From contig JAFEVB010000004.1 in the NCBI GenBank assembly GCA_032629725.1, positions 806,001 to 870,000 of the forward strand: a DNA stretch of 64,000 bases, given 5' to 3'. The position numbers were made by a program, and so were the translations under genes. Shown here in pieces: positions 35,240 through 46,790 of this stretch. The DNA is from Gremmenia infestans (lineage: Eukaryota; Ascomycota; Leotiomycetes; Helotiales; Hamatocanthoscyphaceae). How positions within the stretch are numbered: position 1 is the first letter of the stretch; each line of letters opens with the position of its first letter. The notes beneath the pieces are model-generated. The model had not been told where the DNA came from. It searched no databases and was given only the letters and a program-made list of their open reading frames with translations.

Positions 35240-37300
35240 ATCCCTTCTTTTATATAGCTACTACTAGATATATAAGATAGAATAGATATTAATATACTAA
35301 ACCTGAATAAATATAGTAATATAGATATATTAGACTTAAATAAGATATAAGATAGCTCTTTAAAAAGCAATAGTAGCGTAGTAACCTAATATATCTTTTT
35401 TAAAGATAATAAATAAAATAGTAGCTCTACTATAAGAACTTTAATCTTAGATAACTTAAAGAAAACTATACTCTGCTTAAAGACTAGCTAATACCTTCTA
35501 TAATATTTAATAAGAAATAACCCTATACTTCTTTTATTTCTAAGTATAACTAGAATCTAGCTAATTAGTTTTTAAGAGCTTAAGTTAATAAAGCTGCTAT
35601 TAAGAACTACTTTAGCTAGCTATTACTTAGGAATAATACTTGAAATATAGATAGTACTATTAATAGCTATACGGATTTAATATATATAATCTATAAGATT
35701 TCTTATAGAATACTAGATAATAATTAGTAGAAGATAAAAGAGATTATAATTAACTCTTAAGTAGTTAGTAGAGAGCCTAAGAAGTATATTTTTTATTATC
35801 GCCTAATTTAAAAAGTTTTAGAATTTATACTTAGTTATAAGCCTTTACTAAAGATCTTATTTAGGCATCTGTTTAGAAGTATTAGAATAATAGTAATAGG
35901 TATAAAAGAGTTTAAGATAAGATATATACTATAGATTAGTAGTAGAAGATATAAAAGAAAGTTTCTTCTAGTAGAATAATTATTCTAGTGTATATTAGAT
36001 TAGATAAAACTTTAATAACTTAATATAGAAAGGATATAACTACTTGGCCCCTATATGCCGTTTCTAGCGAAATTTGTCTTAGGCTCTACGATATAGCTAA
36101 AATCGACCTAAAATAATACTTATTATACTATTACTAATATTAAAGCAGGTTATAAAAAAGTTAGATAAAGATATAATATAGAAGCTGCAATTAGAGCTTT
36201 ATTATAAAAGTATAAGTATTATATTATTATATAAGTTTCTAAGGCTTTTTTTACTAAACCTATACTAATAATAGATAGCTTTTACTAAACTAGCTAAAAG
36301 TGGGTAGCTAGTCTAGTATATAGATAATAAAATTCAGAATTATTATCTAATTCTTTTAAACTACTTAGTAGACTATTAAGAAGTAGCTCTTATTACTAGT
36401 ATTAAATTCTTAAGATAGTATAGAATATATTAGGTGCTATAGAATAAGTTATAAAATATTCTAAAGGAGTAGCTATTACGTATCTATAAATAAATAAAAG
36501 ATTAAATAAATTAGTAAAATATAGAAAATATTCCTTTAACTAATTCTAATTAGATCTATTAAAATATATACTTTACTTAGAAATATTCTTATACTAATAT
36601 ATATAAGAGCATCTTAATAGATATCCTTTATTAACTACTTAAGAGTATATTTTAAGACTTGATTTATTAGGTTATTAAGCTAATCTATAAGCTAATATCT
36701 AGTAAAAGAGCTATAAAGGGCTTTAAAAGATTAGATAGAAGTTATAAGCAATTATCTAGTCTAGTTTTATTAGATGCTTTTTTAATCTTATACTAGCTTT
36801 CTTAGGACTAAAGCATTTCTATAAGTTTAGTAACTTGTCTTAGATAATAAAAAGGTAAAAAGCTTAACCTTTTTTAAATTATTATCTTAGTTATTACTCT
36901 ATTACTAGTTAATACTACACCTTTAGCACTTTTCTACGCTTAGGCACTTATTAACTTTATATTTGTTTATAACTATAAAGTATAAAATAAAAAGATACTA
37001 AACTACTTCTATTAATATCTTATTTAATTAGATACTTATAAAAATACCTTTATTAAGTACTAACTAGTAGAAAAAGACAGCGATGCCTATTAGCACTACC
37101 CTAAATTTTATGCTCTATGCTATTATATTAAGTTTATTATTTAGTTTAGAGCTGCGAATAGATATAATACCATTTTATAAAAGCGCTGCACTAATTTCTT
37201 TTAAAAGACTTTTTTAATAAAATAAATAAGAAAGATAGTATTTATAGTAGTTAACTTAGATAGCTAAATAAAACACTTAAGATATAAATCTTAGGGCAAT
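35240..37300 (+). pseudogene. Plavaka-like (CMC superfamily) transposase remnant (B2)
   Basis: Read through stops, this plus frame shows the sequence marks of fungal Plavaka transposases in the right order. These are: a segment YYRLIQKVLEFIL near 35,800; ILIDILYQLLKSILQDLIY at about 36,606-36,663, where Plavaka has D-x-LHQL-x-KG-x-x-x-DLI; FLGLKHFYKFSNLSQ at about 36,798-36,843, where the family has GLKHF-x-x-F-S-x-x-x-QW; and HYPKFYALCYYIKF at about 37,096-37,137, matching H-x-PKFHAL-x-HY. A small frame change follows at about 37,175, after which ALHQFLLKDFFN continues the family pattern. These enzymes are DDE-type DNA transposases known mainly from fungi. Many stops and probable Trp losses make this copy dead. 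Family assignment is from remembered motifs. Confidence 0.6.
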
Positions 37301-38394
37301 AAACTTAGTACTGCTCTATTATATAATATATCTATTAAAAATAGTATTTAACTCTAAAAGATAATAGATAATAGTTATAGTATAACTATTATAAATTAGT
37401 ATATAGAAATGCTTTCTATTAGCATATAAGCTTAGACTATCTTTTATAGCTATGAAATTTAATCTAAACGTTACTACTTTAGCTACTAAAGCTTAGAAAG
37501 CTTTTAAGTTAAGAGGTTTCCTAATAGCTTTATCTTAGTTTATTTAAGAACGCTAATTAGAAAAGAAGCCCGTATCTACTACTACTAGGAGGCCGAAATT
37601 TAAGCTAGATCCTAAATAGCTATATAATTACCCTATCTAATTTACTAGTTCGGCTTAGTATTAGAAAGTAGATAGTTATAATAAATCTAATCCTAATACT
37701 CTTAAAAGCGAGATAATTAGATATAGTCCTAGCTAGTATAGAAAAGGGCTTTGAAATAATTACTATTAGATATAAATAGATATACTAATAAATAAGAATA
37801 AGTATAAAGATAATAAGACACTCTAATAAAATCTACTAGATAGAAAAAAGGTAGCTAAAATCTAAGCTATTTTATATATATTTAATCTAAAGAACCTAGA
37901 CGTAAAAAGAAAGCCTATCTTATATCTAGTTTTTCTTTTTAATATATATCCGCTTAAAGAGAAAGATAGAAAGCTTTATCTAATCTATAGAATAATTAAA
38001 GTCTTATATCTAAAAGTACTAAAAGTCTAGAAGCCTAAAGGACTATAGGATTAAGGTGCTAGATGCTAGAAGAGATTCTTAAAAGTGCTTATATTCCAGC
38101 TAGAGGGTTTTATATAAGGCTGATAGCTTAAGATACTTTTTATATTAATAACTATATTAATTATTAGTAATATATAATATTATATAAGAAAGATTAGATT
38201 AAAAAAGGGATTAAGCAAGCTAAAGAAGCTAAGAAACACTTTAGTAAAGAGGTATATACGTAGGTCTTTAGTTTAGAGTTAGGAGATAATAAGAAAGATA
38301 AGTAGAAAAATAAAGATAAGAATATAAGTATTATTAAGAATAATAAGAAGATTTACCTACTACCTAGTATTATATTATCTCTCTATCTTATATC

Positions 38395-38470
38395 TACCCT
38401 ATAATCTATTCTTTTATCCACTCTATAATCTATTCTTTTATCCACTTTATACTCTATTCTATAATCTGTT
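38395..38470. repeat. Short internal array in element B (B2)
   Basis: Three to four copies of a unit like CTATAATCTATTCTTTTATCCACT. The mirrored array in B3 is at about 49,860-49,945. Confidence 0.65.
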
Positions 38471-41400
38471 TCTAAGATATATTCTCTATTAAGTATATAT
38501 CTACTAGATGTCTTTATCTGCTCTATAAGTAATATCCTCTTTTAAGAAAGTATATAGCAAGTTTTAATAGTATAAAATATAACTAAATAGAATATTAATT
38601 AAGTGCCTGATTATATATAGCTCTTAAGACGCAGGTATAGCTATGCTAGAACTACTTAGTAGTAGCGCTAAACCTAACTTACTATTATTATTTTAGTTGC
38701 ATTCTACTTTCTTTCTCCTTTAATTTTTATCTTACTTTCTATAAAGCCTTAATCTCTTTAATAAACTATTTCTATAGTAAAGTACGTTTTTTATTTAAGT
38801 ACTATATTATCTTAATTATACTATAGAGAAGAACTTGCGCCTAATATAATAGAGCTGCTAATATTAACTTAGATAATAGAAGACTATCTTAAATAATACT
38901 TTCTAGGAACTCTATAAGTATTATTCTGCTTAGATATTACTATATATAAGATTCTTAATTAGTATATCTATAGCCTTTACCTCTTAAGTATATATTTACT
39001 CTTATATATTCTATAGACCTTATCTAGAAAGAAAGCTAAAAGCTAGGCTAATACCGCCCTAGTTAAAGAATAAGGCAGACTTTAGAATAATTCTCTAGCT
39101 AATAATATATTTAAAAAAGCTCCGCGTCTAGAGTTTATATTACTATAACTACTTTATATATTATCTAGCTTATTATTTAAAGAGCTAATAATAATACGCT
39201 ACGACGCGTTTAGTAGAAAGGTCTATTCTAATAAGCTCTATAAATAATAAGTTTAAGCTAACCGTCTATGCTTTAAGCTTCTAATAAGACTTATCTTTTA
39301 TATAACTCTTAGTATAACTTAAGAGGCTTCTTATTTTCCTTACCTATATATCTATTATGCGAAGACTATACCTCTTTGATTTATTTAAGCTCTCTAGGTA
39401 CGATTAATACTATAGCGTATTACTATATATATAAGACTTTATTATAAAAGAGTAGTAGGAAAAGAAGCTATAGTATTACGTGTAATAGCGGATATATTAG
39501 AAGTAGTAAAGCTAGGGAAATAGATGCAAAGGGAGCCTTAATATAAGATAGATGCTAGTCCTTTATTATAGAGCGATCTTAAATAAAAAGATAGGCAAGG
39601 AAATCTTATTAGATTGCAAAGAACTTTTTACTTAGAGAGTAAGTATAATCTTAGAGCCTCTATTATATTAGCTATATAGGCAGCAGGCAAGCTAGGACTA
39701 AAAGACTATATCTAGCTAAAGGTAGATATAGTAAACCTTAGTACTTCTATTAGTAACTACTAGGAGTATATTATATTTTAATAAAAGCTTAAAGGTTTTA
39801 AGCCCTAGTCTCTTAATAGTAAGTTTTAGGTTGCTTATAAAGTATATAAATATATCTTAATACTAATAGAAGTGATAATACTAATATACCTATTAGATAA
39901 TTAATAGTATAGAAGAAAAACGCTTGCTTCTAATAACTAAGTTTATAATAATATGCTTTTAACCTTTAGTAAAGATAGGAGATCTAAAGTTAAAAATATA
40001 AAGAGGTAATTTTAGTATAACCTAGCTATTAATTATATAATCTTATTACCTAATTCTATAAAGGTCTAGTAATATACTTTCCGGTTAGATAAGATACTAA
40101 TAATTACTAGCTTAGCTATAAGAAGTTTCTAGCGCTAGTTATTATTAAGTCTTTAATTTAGTTCTATAATATAAAAAGAATATATACTTATTATAAAGTT
40201 AATACGGTTTAAAAGTGGTTTAAGACTATTCTAACTTAATTAATTATTCTTATATCTATATTTATTATTATTATAGCTAAGAAGCAGACAGCTGGTTTTT
40301 TAAGTCCTTAGTTAAAGTATAGTACTACTACTTATATATTATCTATTTGCTTTTATTATAAGACTAATATTTTAATTTAGTTATATAAAATAGTATAAGA
40401 AAGTTATAAATAAGTAAAGTGCCTAAAAGAGAGAAGAAATATATACTATATTAGTTTTTAAGATAAAGAGCTATATTACTTAAATAGATAGCGATTATAG
40501 AAATAATATAGCTAATAAGTTTAAAGAAACTATTATAGATCTGGAAAAGATAAAGACTATATAGTATATACTTTAAGGGTTTTATCTTTTCTCTTATACT
40601 AGAAACTAATAGTATATAATATTAGGCAGCTTGGCAGCTTCTATAAAGAGAGAAGTAAAGATATAAAGATATAATAGACCTTATAGGCGAAAGATATATA
40701 CTAATATCGCGATCTAGAATATTATATATTAAAGACTACCTATAGGTAGCTGTAAGCCTAGAAATAGTTATATATAGCTAATTAGTCTAGAGGATAGTTA
40801 TTCTAGATCTCTTCTCTTTATAATAAAATAATAATAGTAAAGGTATTAGCTTTAAAAATAAATTAAATATTCTTTCTTTACTATTAAAAAAGTAAAAGGT
40901 TTATATAGTAATAGATAAATAGCTAGAAGATACTATAAGAGGTAAGAATTACACTTATTCTATAGAACTAGTTACTAAATAGTTAGGTAATAAGAAACGT
41001 AGATTAAGAGTAAAAAGGAAGCCTCTATAGTTAATAATAAGCCGCAGCTTTTTTTAGTTAGCTAGGTATAGTATTTCTCTTTTCTAAAGATTATACTAAC
41101 TACTAATTCTTTAAGGATTATCTAATAAGCTTATAATAGTTATTTATTTTAAGACTAGAGATAGTATAGAGGGTATAGCGTATAGGCTTAATAATAGGCT
41201 AGATTAGGAAATAATATATAGTAAATAGTAAATAAAGTTAGAAACTATAAACTATTATATAATAGAGAAGTAGTAATATAAATAGAAAAGGATAAAAGTG
41301 CCGCGGAAAGTTATATCTAGTATTAAGAATATAAAGGATTTAGTTTATAAAGTATAATAGAAGATTAACTAAGAGAAAGGTTTTTCTTTATTAGTATATT

Positions 41401-41529
41401 AATAAATATAAGATAAGCGGATAAATAAAGCTAATAGATCTATAGACTTTATAGTTCTTACTACCTTTTAGTATTAGTATAAGCTTATAAAATATATTTA
41501 TATAATTTATACTAAATGTAATTAAGTTT

Positions 41530-41850
41530 AATAAGAATTATTAGAAAAGATAGAGGGAAAAATAGATTATAGAGTAGAGAAAAGATAGATTATAAAGTAG
41601 AAAAAGGATAGATTATAAAGTAGAGGGAAGAATAGATTATAGAGTAGAGGGAAAGATAAATTATAAAGTAGAAAAAAGATAGATTATAAGTAGAAAAAAG
41701 AATAGATTATAAAGTAGAGAGAAGAATAGATTATAAAGTAGAAAGAAAGATAGATTATAAAGTAGAGGGAAAGATAGATTATAAAGTAGAGAAAGATAGA
41801 TTATAAAGTAGAGAAAAGAATAGATTATAAAGTAGAGGAAAGAATAGATT
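41530..41850. repeat. Subterminal 24-bp minisatellite of element B (B2 copy)
   Basis: About a dozen degenerate tandem copies of AGATTATAAAGTAGAGGGAAGAAT, the complement of the array in B1 and B3. It lies about 550-870 bases from the terminus at 42,399. Confidence 0.8.
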
Positions 41851-42399
41851 ATAGATTAATATAGAAAAGAATAAATAGAAAAAAGATAATATTTAATCTA
41901 TATTTATATTCTTTACTTAATATAAAAGTTATAACTATTATTATAATTACTATTAAGCTAAAATTACTATTATAGATTCTAAGTTTAATATTATCTATAA
42001 TATAGATTTATATAAAAATGTTTTAATTTAAGCTATTAAATACTATACTATCTATTATACTTTCTATATTAATTATCTATAAAAAATAGAAAGATATAGT
42101 TAGTATCTTAAGTATTAAATCTAAAAGTAATCTTATATATAAAAGTATATTATAAGAAGCTAAATAAGAGAATATTATAAATAATAGATATAGAAAAATA
42201 AAATATAAAATATATTATATAAATAAGATAAGCTTTTAATATTATTAGGGCAGGCTTAGAGTAGGCTTAGGCCCTTACTACTAACTTTTCGCTCTAATAA
42301 TATTAAAAAAATCAACTTATAACTTTAGTAACTAAAGCTGCTAAAAATATTCTAATAATATTAAAAAAAGTTTTTAATAGGATTTGAATTCTACTAATA

Positions 42400-45166
42400 T
42401 ATTAAAACTAAAGTTAAAGATTATAAGTAGCTTACGAATCGTTTTCCTTTTAAACTATAGAATAAAGTAAAAAGTATAGATTCTTAGGCTTAAAAGCGTT
42501 AGTATAAAGTAAATATTTATAAATAAAGAAAAAGTATATATAAATAAAGACTAGCTTTAAAAAGTAAAAGTATAACTTCTCTAATTAGCAAAACTTCTAT
42601 AACTGCAGCTTAAAGTTATAATATTAGATATTTCTTTTCTTAAATAATATATTTACTAATTAGTAATAGAATTAGTTTTTCTTAAATATAGAAATAATAT
42701 TCTATAGTTATAATTAAGAATATAATTAACTAACTATATAAGAAGTATAGTTAGACTATATTAGCTCTAAAAATCAGATATTAAAGCTAGTTAAGATACC
42801 TAAAGCAAGGGCGGATTATAAGAGATAGCAGATAATAGAACGGATAATAGAATAGATAGTAGAATAGATAGTAGAATAGATAGTAGAATAGATAGTAGAA
42901 CAGATTATTATTATATAATCTTATATAGCTTAGTTAGTAAAAAGGCGTACCTTTTTTACTAGTTAATACTACTATAAATAATAAGTAATATTAACTAGTA
43001 TTATATCTTCTATATAGTATAGAAGTAATTATAGATATTAACTAGTAATACTAATACTAAGAGGTGGTTAATCTTATAGAAGGTAGCTATAAAGCAGCTA
43101 GGTATTAAGTAGAAAAGATAAAGAGGAAAATAGTTAGATATATATAAAGGTTCTATAGTTAGTTTTTCTATACTAAAGAATAGTAATAATAAGATCTAAA
43201 TAACTTACCAGGCATATATAAAGGTCCTATAGTTAATAGATATCTTAAAATCCTATCTAAGACCTCCGGGTATATATAGATGTTCTATTATTATATTTAT
43301 TATATAGAATAATTAATATGCTTATATAGCTATGCTATATATATATAAAGGTGCTATAAAGTAATAATAAAAGCAATACTATATCCGCGAAGCTATTAGA
43401 ATCTAGGCAACTTTAACTCTTAAGAAGTTAGATATAACTCTATCTAAAATACTAATAAAATAGTATAGTTAGAATAAAGCGAAAGTATAAATACTCTAGG
43501 AGCCTTTTTTAAGAAAGGATTATAAAAAGAAATAGAAAACCCTATTAATATCTTATATTAAAAGGTTTAAAAGCCTAAGACCTAATTAAATACTCTATTA
43601 TAAAAGGTTTAAGCAGATAATAATAATAAAAAAGATACTATAACTATAGTTTTATATAATTATAAAAGATGCGTGGATTTAACTATATAGAGATATAAAT
43701 ACCTCGACTTTAATAATTAAGCGAACTATATAATAAAAAGAGTTACTAGGTATAATATTTATAAAGTTCTATATATATATATATATGCTTATAGAAATAG
43801 AAAAGAAGTTTACTATAGCTCTTTAAGAACTTTATAGAAAGAGAAGAATATAAACGCCTGTTTATTTTAGATAGCTAACTTATTTACTTTTAAATACTAT
43901 ATATTTCTAAGTAGAAAATATATACTAGGTTATATATAGTGCCTCTTTTAATTAACTACTTATTTCTATTTATAGTATAAAAGAATAAACATATTACTAT
44001 AGTTAATAGTAATATATAATTAATAGTAGATATTCTAATTTTAATATTTATTTATTTTATATAAAAGTAAAATACTAGAAAATTATTAGAATAAATAGAT
44101 AGTTAGAAGTATTTTATAATCCTATTTATTTTAGGACGCTCTAGTAGTTTTTCTATAGTACTATATACTATTTTCTATAGAAAGTATAAAAGCTTTATAG
44201 CAATTTCGAATTTCCTAATCCTTTTTTTACTATATATACCTATACTTTCTATAGTGGATTTTTAAGTTACTTAAGGTTTTATATATTAAATTAGTAAAAT
44301 AATTAAATACTCTAATACTAAAAAAAGCGGAGAGTAGTTAAGAGAAAGGTATTAAGAGGGATATAAATATCCTCTAGATGCTTTCTCTTAATATATTTTA
44401 TAAATACTTTAAAAGTATAGCTTAGTAGAAAAATAAAGGTGTAAATAAATAATAATATCTAAGTAGGAAAAATACTAAAGATACTACAGATTTATAATAA
44501 TAAGAGAATAATTTTACTATAAAACTATAGTAATAATAATCTTAAAATCTACTATATAATTAACTAAACGAATATAAATATAAAGATAATAGCAGATAAA
44601 AGCCTAATAGTAATATAGATCTATAAGTAAAAATAATACTATAATACTATAATTATTAAGCTTTTCTATAACCTTTATATTAAAATGATCCGAATATTAA
44701 CTATTTACCTCTATCTACTACCTCTATCTTTATAATAAAAGGTTTATATAATAAAGTATAAATTAAACTAGTTAGCTATTAAAATTAGAAAGGAGAAAGA
44801 GATCCTTTTATATCCTATAAGAATGCCATAATACTATAATTAACTAGCTTTTCTATAACCTTTTTATTAGAATAATCTAAATCTATAGTACTAATAAATA
44901 TAAATAGAAACTTTCTCTAATTATAAAAAACGTTTTACTTATAATAAAAATTTAGTAAAGCTTTTTCTAAATTTTAATAAGAATAGAAGCTATAGTTACT
45001 AGAATAGTACTATATTAATACTAGCTTAAAACTATAGTTGCTTAAGTTATAAAAGAGAATATATTAAAGCTAGGCTAGCGCCAAGCCGGGGCAAAAGACA
45101 AGCTATTAGCATCTTTAGTAAAGAAAATTATTCGCTTATTTCGCGATAGAAAAAATTTTTACTAAT
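42400..45166 (-). repeat. Unidentified repeat C, second copy (inverted)
   Basis: Inverted copy of 22,141-24,863. Its left end is cut by B2 at exactly the place where the first copy reads GTTTTAATAATATAG (junction GTTTTAAT|ATATTAGTAG on the minus strand). Its right end (TTAGTAAAAATTTTTTCTATCGCG on minus) adjoins the Gypsy gag. This copy keeps more CpG than the first, for example around 45,075 (GCTAGCGCCAAGCCGGGGCA). Confidence 0.6.
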
Positions 45167-45919
45167 ATAATTCTATTTTCCCTAACTATTTACTAAAGTT
45201 ATAGATTCCTTTTTACTTAAAAAACCTTTTAAAGAACCGGTTATTAATTTTAACTACTTTCTTAATTATTTTAGTAAAACTAGTTAGTTAGTCTATTCTA
45301 GTTAGCTTATCTTTAATAAAGTCTTTTAGTTCTATATAGTACTAGCTAGTTAGGGCGCGGTTGCTTTATTCTATTATATTTAAATACTACTAGAACCTAG
45401 CTATATACTTAAAGGCTAACTTGTTCTACTTTAGTTATTATAGCTTTTATTTAGCTATATTCTACTATTTAAGATCGCTAAAGACTTATTAGATGTTTTT
45501 CTTAAATGCTTTATAACTTATAAATATAGCTTAGATTAAAGTCTTTGCTCCGGTTATAATTTGCCTCTAACTGGTTTTATTTACTATAAAATTATTAATA
45601 TAGATCTTAATCTAGTTAAAAGCTACGCTTTAAAGATAACTAATTATATAAATAACCTTTATTATCTTAGTTTCGAATAAGTATTAGTTAAATAGAATAT
45701 AGATATCTATTAAGATTAGAAAGTTATCTAACTTGCCTTTATCTCTATAGAATATATTAAGTATCTTAATAATTATAGTTTATTCTTATACTATAAGAGT
45801 TTAAGCTAGCGCTAGTATAGAGGCTAGAGTTTATATTAGAGTTAAGATTAAGGTGTTTTTTCTTTTAGCGGATTTGGTAGATAATATTATTCTGTTAATA
45901 AAAAGACTAGTACTTAAAG
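45167..45919 (-). pseudogene. Gypsy gag (capsid) remnant next to an LTR
   Basis: Read on minus through stops, the frame gives a recognisable Ty3/Gypsy capsid domain: LDNFLILIDIYILFNQ, then a segment with SYLQSVAFNQIKIYI, then KLQQLKQNKLAFKYIARFQQY and later QYYIELKDFIKDKLTRID. These match, in order, the retrotransposon gag pattern L-x-x-FL-x-x-x-x-x-Y-x-x-F, A-x-x-Y-L-x-G-x-A-x-x-W, LQQLRQ-x-x-x-x-x-Y-x-x-x-F and Y-x-x-GL-x-x-x-[VI]-K-D-x-L. The capsid lies directly after the LTR in the reading direction, as expected. The frame is stop-ridden. This is the only gag visible in the window. Confidence 0.7.
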
Positions 45920-46083
45920 TGTAATAATTATCTAGCTTATATAATACTAAGATAAGTTTTATAACTTAAGTAGGTCTCTAAACCTAGGTTATTATTAGGT
46001 TAATATTAATATCTATTAATAGATTACTAGTTGCTATACTTAAGAGTATAGCTTATTATAAAGTATAAAATAATAAGCGTATA
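45920..46083 (-). repeat. Truncated Gypsy LTR, cut by element B3
   Basis: Begins TGTAATAATTATCTAGC at 45,920, matching TGTAACGATCGCCTAGC of the LTRs at 58,078 and 62,839. It follows the LTR as far as AATAAGCGTATATTA, where B3 starts. About 300 bases of the LTR are missing. Confidence 0.78.
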
Positions 46084-46619
46084 TTAGTAGAATTTAAATT
46101 CTATTAAAAACTTTTTTTAATATTATTAGAATGTTTTTAGCAGCTTTAGTTACTAAAGTTATAAGTCGATTTTTTTAATATTATTAGAGCGAAAAGTTAG
46201 TAGTAAGAGCCTAAGCCTGCTCTAAGCCTGCTCTAATAATATTAAAAGCTTATCTTATTTATATAATATATTTTATATTTTATTTTCTATATCTATTATT
46301 TATAATATTCTCTTATTTAGCTTCTTATAATATACTTTTATATATAAGATTACTTTTAGATTTAATACTTAAGATACTAACTATATCTTCTATTTTTATA
46401 GATAATTAATATAGAAAGTATAATAGATAGTATAGTATTTAATAGCTTAAATTAAAATATCTTTATATAAATCTATATTATAGATAATATTAAACTTAGA
46501 ATCTATAATAGTAATTTTAGCTTAATAGTAATTATAATAATAGTTATAACTTTTATATTAAGTAAAGAATATAAATATAGATTAAATATTATCTTTTTTC
46601 TATTTATTCTTTTTTATAT

Positions 46620-46790
46620 TAATCTATAATCTATTTTTCCCTCTACTCCGCGATCTATTCTTCCCTCTACTCCGCGATCTATCTTTCTCTCTATTCTATA
46701 ATCTATTCTTCCCTCTACTTTATAATCTATTCTTCTCTCTACTTTATAATCTATTCTTTCTTCTACTTTCTTCTAATAATTCTTATTAAA
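46620..46790. repeat. Subterminal 24-bp minisatellite of element B (B3 copy)
   Basis: About six units. The first ones keep CpG (CTCCGCGATCTATTCTTCCCTCTA), giving the least mutated view of the repeat unit; later ones read CTTTATAATCTATTC. Confidence 0.8.

Larger units (their letters stand above)
30245..42399 (-). mobile_element. Element B copy B2, near full length (~12.2 kb)
   Basis: Runs from the GCGGAT-rich far end (about 30,245) to the recognisable terminus at 42,399 (ending GAATTCTACTAATA). It is collinear and inverted with respect to B3 over its whole length. The plus strand carries a SNF2-like remnant (31,769-33,050), a Plavaka-like transposase remnant (about 35,240-37,300) and further unrecognised frames to about 38,330. 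The 38.5-40 kb part could not be assigned on either strand. Tandem arrays lie at about 38,395-38,470 and 41,530-41,850. I set the element's strand by its terminus, as for B1 and B3. No complementary terminal repeat could be recognised at the far end. Its insertion target was repeat C (junction at 42,399/42,400). Confidence 0.75.
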
